The translations under genes and the position numbers were made by a program. This document shows positions 53,157 through 61,269 of a stretch of DNA of 64,000 nucleotides, piece by piece. This stretch comes from CAIVAT01 sp037133475 (GTDB taxonomy: Bacteria > Bacteroidota > Bacteroidia > Bacteroidales > FEN-979), in the NCBI GenBank assembly GCA_037133475.1, contig JBAXOB010000017.1:18977-82976 (forward strand). Direction: 5' to 3'. Below the pieces are notes generated by a model that worked only from the letters and a program-made list of their open reading frames with translations, did no database searches and was not told where the DNA came from. Position 1 is the stretch's first letter; every line of letters starts with the position of its first letter.

Positions 53157-56100
53157 CTATTTCTCCTTCATCATCTTTTTTGTATCGATGATTTTGCCGT
53201 CAGCCACGAGGGTGTATGTGTACATCCCTGTCGACAGGTCGTTGGCAAAAACCTTCAACCGGCCATCGCCGCGGCCCGTGATCTCGCTGGCCTTGATCAT
53301 CTGCCCGCGGCTGTTGTAGAACATGATCTTCGCAACACCGATTCCCTGTGGAAGGTACCAGGTGATGGAGGTTTGCTCGGAAAACGGATTCGGGACATTC
53401 TGGTTCAGCACGATGATATCCTCATCCGACAGGGTTATGGCCGACTGGTTGATGAGTTTATCAGGGTTGCTCCCCGAACCGCCCTGGCGATTCCCGTCGA
53501 GGTTCAGGGCGGCCGTCAGTAAACGGATCAGGCTGTCCTGCTTTTCATTCTGCGCCTGGAGCTGTTGTACCGAACGGATCAGGATGCCGATAAAAGCGTC
53601 GTAATTCACGGCTTTAAAGTCGACGCCTTCCGTAACTACTTTGCCGGCCGAGTCAACCATGGCGGGTTTATGGGTGTTGACAACCAGTTCAGGCAGCACC
53701 TTTTCGACATCCTGGGCGATGACCCCGTATTGTCTTTTATCGCTGAAATGCATCCCGAAGTTGTTCTGCGTCTTGTAATAAAAGGTTTTGGGTTTTAGCT
53801 GGCTGATGATCTTCAGCGCATCGGTGATGGTGTCGACCCTGGTCTTGAACTGCTGGTCGGAGGTTACGGCAAAGCCTGTACCCGTTGAGGGGCCGTTGAT
53901 CCAGACATCCCCGTCGAAGTAGCCCGCAAAGCCGAAAATGGTCCCTGATGAGGGCGTCAGTGGTCCCTGGCCGTAAACGCCGATGTTGACATTCGTTGGA
54001 TAGGTGGATGGGTTGGTGATGATCGACGGGAAGGCCCGCCCGGTAACGCCGATATTGGTGACGGTTCCGCCCCAGGCTTCAAAAATGCCGCCGTTGGTGG
54101 TTACTGAGCCATAGCCTACGCCGTGGGCGCCGGTGTTGCTGGTGGCACCACCATAGGCAATACCCTCCAGGGCAAGGTTGTCGGGGGCGTTTGCTGCGAC
54201 CGACTCAACGCCATTGTTAAAGGTGTTTCCCGCGGTAACCGCTTCGAAGTAGCCGCCGTAGGCAGGTCCCCCGGGAAAGGAGACCACGCCGGCCTGGCCG
54301 TGTACGCCGATCGCCTGGCGGTCGCCGCTGGCCACGCCCCATACGCCTGTTTCATGTGTGCCCGTTCCGGTCGATATCGCTGACCCATACACGCCGGTAT
54401 TGTTTGAAAAAAGGCCGCCGTAGGTATTCGTGCCATAGATGCTGTAACTGTCGTTTGTCGAGCTTGGATCACTCTGGAAATTGGTGGTCACGTTGAGCTT
54501 CCCGGGCAGGTTTGGCGTGGAGCAGGGAAACCCTACGTTCACCTTTTGGTTGTTGGTTCCGTCGCCCGAAAAGTTGAAGTCGAAGGTGTTCAGCGGAATT
54601 TCATGGTCGGCGGTCAAAGGGTTTGCAGGGGAGCCGCAATTGTTGCCCAGTCCGCCTCCTCCCGACGGTGCGGCAACATAGATCACGTCGCCGTTGATGT
54701 CGACTGCAAGGATCCCCGGACCGGGATTGGAGGTGGTGGGTGATGCTGCCGTAAGGTCCCTGAAGCGCAGGCCCGACGCGGCTGCGGAAGGCGATGAGGC
54801 CGGGGTGTTGATTTCGAGCCAGTTGGAGGGGCCCGGGGTGATGCCGCTCAGCCCCACGCCAACCTTTACATTGCTGTTGCCCAGGATCATCTCATTGCTG
54901 CCGGTTACCACCGAAGCGTCGCCGATTGCGATGGCATTCTGAAGATTCGGGAGACTCGGCCCGGCGCCGCCGCCAAGGGCTACGTTGTTGGCGCCGTTGA
55001 CATTCGCCCCGCCGCTGCCAATGCCGATAAAGACATCCTGGTAGCCCCCCAGGGTCGACAGTCCAGCCCCATTGCCCACGAAGGTGCAATGCAGGCTGTT
55101 GGTGCTGTTGTATCCGGCGTGCCAGCCGATATAGACATCTTCGTCGAAGTTTTCATTGAAACCGGCCCCGCTGCCGATAAAGGTGGAGTTGTTGCCAAAG
55201 GTGTAGTTGAATCCTGCATGGTAACCCATAAAGGTATTGTCGATCCCCATCGACAGGTTGGTGCCGGTGGCGCTTCCCACCATGGTGTTTTTGTTACCTA
55301 TGGTGGTACTGATGCTGGCTGCGCCCGATCCCACGAATGTGTTATCGTTGCCCGAAGTGAGATTGGCACCGGCATTCACACCGACAAACAGGTTGCTGGT
55401 ATTCCCCTTGTGCCAAAGGATGGGGGTGTTGCCAAGTTTATAGGAACTCCCCGCATTGTTCACGTTGAGGTTCCCGTTGCCGCCGCCCAGGCCGATGTCA
55501 AGCGCATTGGTCGGGGCAAGGAAGTTGATGCCGACATTGTTTACAGGGTAGAGATCGGTAATGTTGGTGCGGCAGATGGTGCTCCCCGTGGTGAATTTGG
55601 TGACATTGTTGGTGAGCGGCCCCGGCGAACTACAAACACTGACGCTCCCGGTCGATGCCGGAACGTAGATTACATCACCGCTCGTGCTCAGTGCCAGCAC
55701 CCCCAGGCCAGGGTTGGGGATGGGGGCATAGGTACTGTTCAGTTGCCGGAAGCGCAGGCCCGAAAGCCCGGCAGCATTTGCTTTGATTTCAAGTTTGTTG
55801 AGCGGACCGGTTGGGTCGCCGCTCAGGCCGATACCCACGTTCACCGTGTTGGCCCCCAGGATCATCTGGTTGCTGTTCATGGTCTGCGATCCGGCGCCGA
55901 TGGCGACCGATCCCTGCAGGTTGGGTTGCAACGGGCCCGGGCCGGCGCCCAATCCCAGCGCCACATTGCTGTTGCCCGTGGAGTTCCCGCCGCCGCTTCC
56001 CATGCCGATAAAGGTATTGCCTGCGCCTGAGCTGTTGTTCTGCCCGCTAAGGTTGCCCGCAAAGGTGTTCTGGCCGCAGTTGTTGCTGTTGTAGCCCGAC

Positions 56101-57149
56101 CGGTAGCCAAGGTAAACATTCTCATCGCCGAGGGCCTGTGAGAAGCCTGCTTCGGCACCAAGGAAGGTGGAGATGATCCCCAGCCGGAAGTTATATCCCG
56201 AATGGTAGCCCATAAAGGTGTTGTCGTGGGTGACCGACTGGAGGTTTGCCCCGGATTCGCTGCCCACGGCGGTGTTCTGGTTCCCGATGCTGGTGCTGAT
56301 ATTGGCTGCATCGTACCCAACGATGGTGTTGTTTTTTCCCGAAAGGGTGGAGGCGTTCAGTGCCGCGTTTACCCCGACAAAGATGTTGGAAACATTGCCT
56401 TTGTGACGGAGCACATACTGGTTGCCGAGTTTGAACCCGACCGTGTTGGTGGGCGAAAACACGTCGATATCTCCGTTATAGACATCGAGCATGTTGAGGG
56501 GCGTTTCGGTGTTCACCCCCATGTATTTCAGGGGCGCCGGGAACCAGTTTGTCCCGACGAGCGTGCCGCCCATCACCGTATAGATCTGGGTGCTCACCCT
56601 CAGGCGGTCGTGCGCAGGTGCCGGGAGTGCGACATTCGGGGTCCACTGGAAGGAGCCCCCGTTGCTGGTAACCACCAGCGGACCGTTGATCTTCGCGCTG
56701 TCGGCCTGGAGAAACCCGCTTATGCTGACATCCCCGCCGGAACCTATTCTCATGTGCTCCTGGTTGTTGGTGCGGAACACCAGGGGATTCTTGTCGGTGG
56801 TACCCACAAAATTGGAGGCAGAGTCCATCCCGCTGTTGCCTGAGACATTCCAGGGGTTGGAGGGGGTACCGCTGTTCATCCATTTGCCGTCATAGCGCCA
56901 GTAACTCCGGGTTTCGGTATCGTAAACCAGCATCATCCGGGTCGCCGGTGCAAGGGTATCCAGGGCCAGGCGCTGTGCCGTAGTAAGGCTCCGGGGCCCG
57001 GTTCCGGATCTCATCAGGGCCGGGGTTGACATGCGATCAGCCGGGGGGCCGGATGGAGGAAAAACAGGGTCAGTTTTCCCAGGAACCTGCCCTGATGCGG
57101 AGAACCCCATGATACCAAAGAGATACAGGATCAGTAAATATGTTTTCAT
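53157..57149 (-). CDS. T9SS cargo with YadA-like head repeats and an S74 auto-chaperone domain (1330 aa)
   Basis: A signal peptide (MKTYLLILYLFGIMGFSASG) is followed by two long copies of a head-like repeat region (about 240-540 and 570-850) built from units such as N-T-F-V/M-G-x-x-A-G and VAIGAGS or IAIGDAS, similar to trimeric autotransporter heads. A further region (about 890-1090) repeats YGGYFEA-type units. Then comes an intramolecular chaperone of the peptidase S74 type (about 1095-1230), with S1097 and K1102 in SDQQFK, spaced five residues like the Ser-Lys pair of endosialidase, and YGVIAQDVEKVLPELV. A T9SS sorting domain follows (about 1250-1330: NVPNPFSEQTSITWYL ... IIDTKKMMKE). It is probably a trimeric fibre-like surface adhesin. 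Confidence 0.87.
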   Translation of the reverse strand: MKTYLLILYLFGIMGFSASGQVPGKTDPVFPPSGPPADRMSTPALMRSGTGPRSLTTAQRLALDTLAPATRMMLVYDTETRSYWRYDGKWMNSGTPSNPWNVSGNSGMDSASNFVGTTDKNPLVFRTNNQEHMRIGSGGDVSISGFLQADSAKINGPLVVTSNGGSFQWTPNVALPAPAHDRLRVSTQIYTVMGGTLVGTNWFPAPLKYMGVNTETPLNMLDVYNGDIDVFSPTNTVGFKLGNQYVLRHKGNVSNIFVGVNAALNASTLSGKNNTIVGYDAANISTSIGNQNTAVGSESGANLQSVTHDNTFMGYHSGYNFRLGIISTFLGAEAGFSQALGDENVYLGYRSGYNSNNCGQNTFAGNLSGQNNSSGAGNTFIGMGSGGGNSTGNSNVALGLGAGPGPLQPNLQGSVAIGAGSQTMNSNQMILGANTVNVGIGLSGDPTGPLNKLEIKANAAGLSGLRFRQLNSTYAPIPNPGLGVLALSTSGDVIYVPASTGSVSVCSSPGPLTNNVTKFTTGSTICRTNITDLYPVNNVGINFLAPTNALDIGLGGGNGNLNVNNAGSSYKLGNTPILWHKGNTSNLFVGVNAGANLTSGNDNTFVGSGAASISTTIGNKNTMVGSATGTNLSMGIDNTFMGYHAGFNYTFGNNSTFIGSGAGFNENFDEDVYIGWHAGYNSTNSLHCTFVGNGAGLSTLGGYQDVFIGIGSGGANVNGANNVALGGGAGPSLPNLQNAIAIGDASVVTGSNEMILGNSNVKVGVGLSGITPGPSNWLEINTPASSPSAAASGLRFRDLTAASPTTSNPGPGILAVDINGDVIYVAAPSGGGGLGNNCGSPANPLTADHEIPLNTFDFNFSGDGTNNQKVNVGFPCSTPNLPGKLNVTTNFQSDPSSTNDSYSIYGTNTYGGLFSNNTGVYGSAISTGTGTHETGVWGVASGDRQAIGVHGQAGVVSFPGGPAYGGYFEAVTAGNTFNNGVESVAANAPDNLALEGIAYGGATSNTGAHGVGYGSVTTNGGIFEAWGGTVTNIGVTGRAFPSIITNPSTYPTNVNIGVYGQGPLTPSSGTIFGFAGYFDGDVWINGPSTGTGFAVTSDQQFKTRVDTITDALKIISQLKPKTFYYKTQNNFGMHFSDKRQYGVIAQDVEKVLPELVVNTHKPAMVDSAGKVVTEGVDFKAVNYDAFIGILIRSVQQLQAQNEKQDSLIRLLTAALNLDGNRQGGSGSNPDKLINQSAITLSDEDIIVLNQNVPNPFSEQTSITWYLPQGIGVAKIMFYNSRGQMIKASEITGRGDGRLKVFANDLSTGMYTYTLVADGKIIDTKKMMKEK

Positions 57150-57562
57150 CTGATTAGGTTTAAATTAATAATGAATGCAATAAAGTATAATTAGACTAAT
57201 TCTATGTAAAGATACATCGAAATCAGGGCGATGTCAAGAAAAAAGTATTGATCATCCTGAATACTTCAAAAAAAGGGGGTAGGACGGGGCAATCCGGCAT
57301 GGCGGTAACCGTACCATCCTAAAACAATCGATGGGCAATCGATGGACAACCACCGGACCGGGTTTGGAAACAAAATGGCGCTGAGATGTTCCTGGGATGA
57401 TGCTAAGATATCGCTCGGATCTTACCAAAATGTAGCATCACCGGAAAGAAATTGGATCGGGATCGGAGATGGCTTCAGGCGGCATTGGTGCATTACTGGA
57501 GCGGCATCCCGGGGGAAAATGCCGGCTGGCGGCAGGTTTTGCAAACAGATGGAAGGTTTTGT
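57150..57562. other. Intergenic spacer with a stem-loop, no gene seen
   Basis: The spacer lies between the S74 cargo gene and the small-gene cluster. It holds a terminator-like stem at 57243-57266. The overlapping plus-strand frames at 57342-57679 start at random positions with no domain, so I do not call a gene. Confidence 0.5.
57239..57266 (-). terminator. Possible terminator of the small-gene cluster
   Basis: AAGTATT (57243-57249) pairs with AATACTT (57260-57266) around a ten-base loop; on the minus strand the stem continues into a U-rich stretch. The distance to the last cluster stop (57563) is about 300 bases, so the link is uncertain. Confidence 0.4.
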
Positions 57563-57985
57563 TTAACCCAGGATGGTCAGTTTCAGGGCAGCCTCAACGT
57601 TACCTTCCAGGGTCAGTCGTTCAACTTTTTCCACCAGGACAGGGTCAACCCACATGAGCCAGCCGGAGTAAGAGGTTAAACAACTGCCTGAAAGTCTGAG
57701 ATAGGCCCAGTTGGCACCGGCAGTCCATTTTTCAGGGAGAGGCCTTTTCCCGGCACTGCCCTGGTCGATTAACAGGTGACGAATGGCAACTGCCTCAAAC
57801 CTGTCGGGCGCCAGTATTATATTTTCCAGTTTAATAATGGATGTGAACCGCTCATGATATACTACCTTGTCCTGGTAGAGGTTTTTGAACAAGGGGGAAA
57901 AAAGCAGGTAACGGAACTCCTGGTCGCCTGCACCGATGGAGAGTTCTCCGTGATGATATTTTTCATTCAGTTCTGCGATGGTCAT
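57563..57985 (-). CDS. Uncharacterised 140-aa protein
   Basis: This soluble protein has no signal peptide or membrane segment. It begins MTIAELNEKYHHGELSIGAG and is preceded by a good Shine-Dalgarno-like GGAGG a few bases before the ATG, which supports the start. Notable segments are SIIKLENIILAPDRFEAVAI and ANWAYLRLSGSCLTSYSGWL. No family is recognised. It is the last of four small minus-strand genes (59454 to 57563). Confidence 0.65.
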   Translation of the reverse strand: MTIAELNEKYHHGELSIGAGDQEFRYLLFSPLFKNLYQDKVVYHERFTSIIKLENIILAPDRFEAVAIRHLLIDQGSAGKRPLPEKWTAGANWAYLRLSGSCLTSYSGWLMWVDPVLVEKVERLTLEGNVEAALKLTILG

Positions 57986-58033
57986 CGTTACCTCCGGGTT
58001 GGTTTGACGATCCTGGTCAAAAAGCGCTGCGTA

Positions 58034-58261
58034 CTAAAAAAGAAAATGGCCAACCAGGTAAAATACCACGATCAATCCCAGCAGGAAAAGATAGGAGCGG
58101 GGATTTGCAAAATTGACCGTCCAGCCCAGTCCCTGGATCCTTTTTGGCGGAAAGATCCGTTTATCCAGCTTATTGTAATAGAACAGCCCCAGCTTCCAGT
58201 TGGAGGGATCATCATGCCATGTATCGTACAGATCGTGGTCTGGTTTATGCTTTGCATTCAT
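58034..58261 (-). CDS. Small DUF5808-like membrane protein
   Basis: The 75-aa protein has the pattern DPSNWKLGLFYYNKLDKRIF, PPKRIQGLGWTVNFANPRSY and one C-terminal membrane helix (LFLLGLIVVFYLVGHFLF). The first two segments are the DUF5808 signature found in small proteins and in the tails of some membrane proteins. Function unknown. The gene sits 48 bases upstream of the 140-aa gene, on the same strand. Confidence 0.72.
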   Translation of the reverse strand: MNAKHKPDHDLYDTWHDDPSNWKLGLFYYNKLDKRIFPPKRIQGLGWTVNFANPRSYLFLLGLIVVFYLVGHFLF

Positions 58262-58386
58262 ACTCCGGTTTTATAGGTTGAGGTTCGTGATTTTTTCAGT
58301 GAGCTTCAGATAGATGCACTTAAACTTGGGCATTCGCGATCCTGTTGATTTAACATCAGGCTTTAAGGGCATTCTCAGGCATCGGG

Positions 58387-58965
58387 TCAATTATAAGTTT
58401 TCCCGGGTGCCTCTTTTGGTCGCCAGTAGGGATCAAACTCCCGCTCCTGGCCTCCGATATTCCCGATGTCGTAGGAGACTGCATTATCCCCGTGACTTTT
58501 GCTTTTATGGTTGTCGATGATCAGGCAAAAGGCAATGACCAGTTCAATATTGCAGTCATGGTCGGCGGTGATGGCATAGTTGTCGCCTTCGAACCAGCTT
58601 ACCGCCTCCTTCTCCCACCAGGCTACCTGGGTATCGTTCCGATAGATGGAGAATTTTCTGCCCCGGTGGCCATAGATATGATAGATATCGGGGGAACAGG
58701 GACACCGGTAGTGCATCATCCACCAAGAATCAGCCCTGAATTCGACGGTTCGGTGGTCGTTCAGCAGGATATCATAGGCCGGTTTCAGGAAGAACCACTG
58801 TTTTCTGATCGTCAGGCGTACACGTGGATCATCGTTCCGGTAAAGGTTGATTACCGACAGCAGCCTGAACAGTTCGTTGGATGCCTTATAGGCCGGTTGG
58901 CCGTCGATAAAGATCCGGTATTTGTCGCCGATGGCAATTTTTTTCTGGTTGATATCGATTCGCAT
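58387..58965 (-). CDS. Uncharacterised protein, possibly tubby-C/LURP-like fold
   Basis: The 192-aa protein is full of short beta strands with repeated aromatic positions (YRIFIDGQPAYKASNELF, RLTIRKQWFFLKPAYDI, YHIYGHRGRKFSIYRNDTQV, WFEGDNYAI, NIELVIAFCLII). This pattern recalls LURP-one-related/tubby-C-like barrels, but the match is by eye. No signal peptide is present. It starts 31 bases after the 152-aa gene on the same strand. Function unknown. Confidence 0.68.
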   Translation of the reverse strand: MRIDINQKKIAIGDKYRIFIDGQPAYKASNELFRLLSVINLYRNDDPRVRLTIRKQWFFLKPAYDILLNDHRTVEFRADSWWMMHYRCPCSPDIYHIYGHRGRKFSIYRNDTQVAWWEKEAVSWFEGDNYAITADHDCNIELVIAFCLIIDNHKSKSHGDNAVSYDIGNIGGQEREFDPYWRPKEAPGKTYN

Positions 58966-58995
58966 ATGGATGCGTTTATTTGTTAATCCTGGTCG

Positions 58996-59454
58996 TTACG
59001 TTGCCGTTAATCCCAACCGGCGGCAGGCTGTTTCAAGTTCCGCCCTGGCAGCCTCAATGGTGGCGCATTTTTTAACAGGCATGATCTCTTTATTTGCTTG
59101 ATCATAGAGCACCAGCCTGAAATCATGTTGTGAAACATCCAGCGGCCGGTTCCCCTGGCTGTAGGAGCGAAAGGTCTGGTTCGATTCCCTGATCCCGATT
59201 TTCATGGAGGGATTAACTGCCATCCATTTCCCGACAGGGATAAAACCAAAGAGGTTATTGGAGAATTTCACCCGTTTCCGCTCATAATCAACCAGAACAG
59301 ATGAATTTGTAAACCCCGTAAAGGCCCCGATCATAACCAGGATGGCGGCCGAAAAATAAAAACAGGCAAGAACCACCCCTGCTGCAAAGACCATCATCCC
59401 TGCCGCAGAACCTGCTGTGCCAAATGATTTATCGAGTTTGTTACAGGTGATCAT
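58996..59454 (-). CDS. Uncharacterised membrane protein (152 aa)
   Basis: The N-terminal third has two hydrophobic segments (about 15-36 MMVFAAGVVLACFYF and about 36-52 ILVMIGAFTG), then a soluble part with the motif VDYERKRVKFSNNLFGFIPV, a common layout for small Bacteroidota proteins of unknown function. The C-terminus looks helical (EAARAELETACRRLG). First gene of the four-gene minus-strand cluster. No promoter was identified. Confidence 0.65.
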   Translation of the reverse strand: MITCNKLDKSFGTAGSAAGMMVFAAGVVLACFYFSAAILVMIGAFTGFTNSSVLVDYERKRVKFSNNLFGFIPVGKWMAVNPSMKIGIRESNQTFRSYSQGNRPLDVSQHDFRLVLYDQANKEIMPVKKCATIEAARAELETACRRLGLTAT

Positions 59455-60066
59455 GCTGTTTTTTCTTTTGCCGGTGTAGCCATTACCCGATAGTTAACGG
59501 ATCAGGAGGATCCGGCATAGGTTTTTCGAATTTAAATGAATTCTACCAGTAAAGGTATTGAATCCACGGATGGGGTGAGGGTGTATCCGGGAATATTTTT
59601 TAGCGGCGTGGCGGGGCCCGTTTATTTCATAAAAAACATGATCCTGGGATAAGTGGATAGGTCAAGGTTTGTTTAGACAAAAAAGCATGAAAATGTTTGA
59701 CACACATGAAGCATTTGTTGCCAATGACCATCTCTCAGTGTAACTTAGGATATGATTCAATTTATCAAGGTTTTCTTTGTGAATCTTTTTCAGGACAGCA
59801 TATTCCCCAATCCATCGCAAATTCCGGTTTGCTTCCTGGTTGGTTGGAATGTGCAGTTCTGGTTCATACTGGTGCAACTAATGTTCCTGATCCAATCATT
59901 CATCGATGGCAGATTGTTTTCTGCAAAGGTCAGAATTTCACCATTGCCCCACAACTATTGTTCCTGATCCTATTGTTCCTGATCCCTTTTTATGCCTCCA
60001 AATGTGCAAATCGTGTGCAAATGAAAAAGGGTTTCAAACTTAAATCGTCTGAAACCCTTGTCTTTG
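59455..60066. other. Intergenic spacer, no gene supported
   Basis: This stretch contains a tandem 14-base repeat (CTATTGTTCCTGAT, about 59954-59982) and a pair of GTGCAAAT repeats at about 60004-60022. Open frames on both strands (59662-59877 minus; 59697-60110 plus) are weak in composition and the plus one runs through the terminator and the tRNA end, so neither is called. The region may be a remnant of older insertions. Confidence 0.5.
60024..60059 (-). terminator. Terminator that once served the tRNA gene at the insertion site
   Basis: AAGGGTTTCA (60027-60036) pairs perfectly with TGAAACCCTT (60050-60059) around a 13-base loop, and the minus strand continues into U's (A-run 60024-60028). 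It lies eight bases beyond the CCA of the tRNA fragment at 60068-60092, on the same strand. Confidence 0.68.
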
Positions 60067-60067
60067 T

Positions 60068-60092
60068 TGGTGGGAGCAACAGGATTCGAACC
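60068..60092 (-). other. tRNA 3'-end fragment acting as an attachment site
   Basis: Read on the minus strand, this is a complete tRNA 3' end: GG, T-loop TTCGAAT, T-stem strand CCTGT, acceptor strand TGCTCCC, discriminator A, CCA. The bases just 5' of it (GGCGG) cannot pair with the T-stem strand, so the rest of the tRNA is not here. The tRNA identity cannot be named from this end alone. It marks the junction between chromosome (left) and an integrated element (right). Confidence 0.75.
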
Positions 60093-60112
60093 GCCTCCCG
60101 AATGGGTTGATT

Positions 60113-60432
60113 TTATTGATGTTTCAGAGCGTCATTGAAAAACTTAGGCAAAAACTTAGGCGGATTATTTATAAAATCCAGAACAGTGTGTTCATAAGTT
60201 TCTCCCGGTAATCCTTTGTTTACGCCTGTAATTTCCTGTCAAATTTATTCAATTTTCCATTTCCCAGGGCAAAAAAATCATGCCCCAAAATCCCATTTTT
60301 CGTTAATAAATTCAGTCCATGACTATTAACAATGACCCCTCCTTTTAGGGCCTCGCCAGCCTCTGAAATGTTCATATCTTTTTTTCTCACCACTTCTTTT
60401 CGCCCTCTGTTTTTTTCTTCCTGTGTAACCAA
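60113..60432 (-). pseudogene. Possible frameshifted small gene of the element
   Basis: The frame from ATG 60430-60432 codes for about 70 residues (KGGVIVNSHGLNLLTKNGIL ... NKFDRKLQ) and stops at 60220. In the overlapping frame, a plausible continuation (ITGVNKGLPGETYEHTVLDF, INNPPKFLPKFFNDALKHQ) runs to a stop at 60113. One base gained or lost near 60225-60235 would join the two into a protein of about 105 residues. I do not recognise the family. A sequencing indel is as likely as a real mutation. Confidence 0.35.
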
Positions 60433-60562
60433 TTTACGGCTAAATGGTTCCCGGTGTTGTTATTTTTTCACAGGTATAATATAGGTATAGTTTAGGTTAC
60501 TATTTTGCTATATTTCAGTACGTTGTTGATATTTATTGCCTGCTCGTTGGCGGCCGGTTTCA

Positions 60563-60570
60563 TACTTTTG
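60563..60570 (+). promoter_or_regulatory. Candidate -7 element for the element's HTH gene
   Basis: TACTTTTG matches TAnnTTTG, 24 bases before the ATG at 60595. The best -33 (TTG at 60536-60538) is 24 bases away, slightly too far. Confidence 0.38.
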
Positions 60571-60594
60571 CGCCTCATTTAATCCGTAAAAATT

Positions 60595-60774
60595 ATGATC
60601 GAAAAGTCAATTTTAGAAAAGCCTGTGACAGCCAAATACATCTGTAAGATGATTGGTGTAAGCCGACCGGCACTCCATCGTTGGAGCAAATCGGGAACCA
60701 TCCGTTCCCACAAAATCGGGGGAAAACTTTTTTTCTTTGAAAGCGAAGTCATGGAGGACCTTCGCAAATGTTGA
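60595..60774 (+). CDS. Small helix-turn-helix (excisionase/AlpA-like) protein
   Basis: The 59-aa protein is a MerR-type/HTH_17 DNA-binding module: VTAKYICKMIGVSRPALHRW (recognition helix around SRPALHRW), then SGTIRSHKIGGKLFFFESEV, the wing. Such proteins serve as excisionases or as transcription activators for integrated elements. The ATG follows a TACTTTTG box. The next gene starts 31 bases later. A role in excision from the tRNA site is inferred from its place next to the attachment site. Confidence 0.8.
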   Translation: MIEKSILEKPVTAKYICKMIGVSRPALHRWSKSGTIRSHKIGGKLFFFESEVMEDLRKC

Positions 60775-60805
60775 AAACTATAAACCACTATGAAAACAAA
60801 AATTT

Positions 60806-61060
60806 ATGAAAGTCAGAAAAGAATCAGTCGCAGAACTAAAAAAACTACTGCCACACGGAAGCGCCAGGGTGATCAAATCACGCCTGGAGAAAAAAGATCA
60901 CACGTTTACCCTACAGTACATTTATCGCTGTCTCAATCCCAAAAGACCGGATTTCAACCCATTTATTATCTCTGAGGCAATAAAACTTGTGAGACAGTAC
61001 GCGAAAAAGGTGAAGGTTATCCAGAAAGGGCTCTCGAAACTTAAGAACGAAAAATTATGA
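60806..61060 (+). CDS. Small basic element protein (84 aa)
   Basis: The protein is rich in Lys and Arg and probably helical (VAELKKLLPHGSARVIKSRL, FIISEAIKLVRQYAKKVKVI). Similar short basic proteins lie between the HTH gene and the primase in Bacteroidota elements; none has a clear function. The stop overlaps the next start by four bases (ATGA), which indicates coupling. Confidence 0.68.
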   Translation: MKVRKESVAELKKLLPHGSARVIKSRLEKKDHTFTLQYIYRCLNPKRPDFNPFIISEAIKLVRQYAKKVKVIQKGLSKLKNEKL

Positions 61061-61254
61061 AAACATTCTCCTCGATGTCCGTTCCGGACAAAATCCTCAC
61101 CAGAACATCCTACCTGAGAAACCTGGTTTTTATCAACCAGTGTTTACAGTCGGATAATACCCTCACACCTGAAAAGACGGCCAAACTTAAAACAGAGGCT
61201 GCCCGCCTTCAGGTACTTCTCGACGTACTCGATGCTGAACTGCTCAGTGAATAA
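61057..61254 (+). CDS. Small uncharacterised element protein (65 aa)
   Basis: The protein looks like two short helices (TSYLRNLVFINQCLQSDNTL and TAKLKTEAARLQVLLDVLDA). Its ATG overlaps the upstream stop by four bases and the primase starts 16 bases downstream, so the HTH, the two small proteins and the primase probably share one transcript. Function unknown. Confidence 0.66.
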   Translation: MKTFSSMSVPDKILTRTSYLRNLVFINQCLQSDNTLTPEKTAKLKTEAARLQVLLDVLDAELLSE

Positions 61255-61269
61255 TGGAAGGGAACTAAA

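Noticed and set aside
57342..57679. Overlapping plus-strand frames of 60-75 codons
   Set aside because: No start context, no domain; they overlap the end of the 140-aa minus-strand gene.
60068..60092. A complete tRNA gene
   Set aside because: Only the 3' end is present; the sequence upstream cannot form the T-stem, D-arm or anticodon arm.
59662..60110. A minus-strand 71-codon frame and a plus-strand 137-codon frame
   Set aside because: The plus frame passes through a terminator and the tRNA 3' end; the minus one has no support.
60093..60594. An integrase gene directly beside the tRNA fragment
   Set aside because: No tyrosine or serine recombinase motif is found here on either strand; only a short, possibly shifted frame is present.
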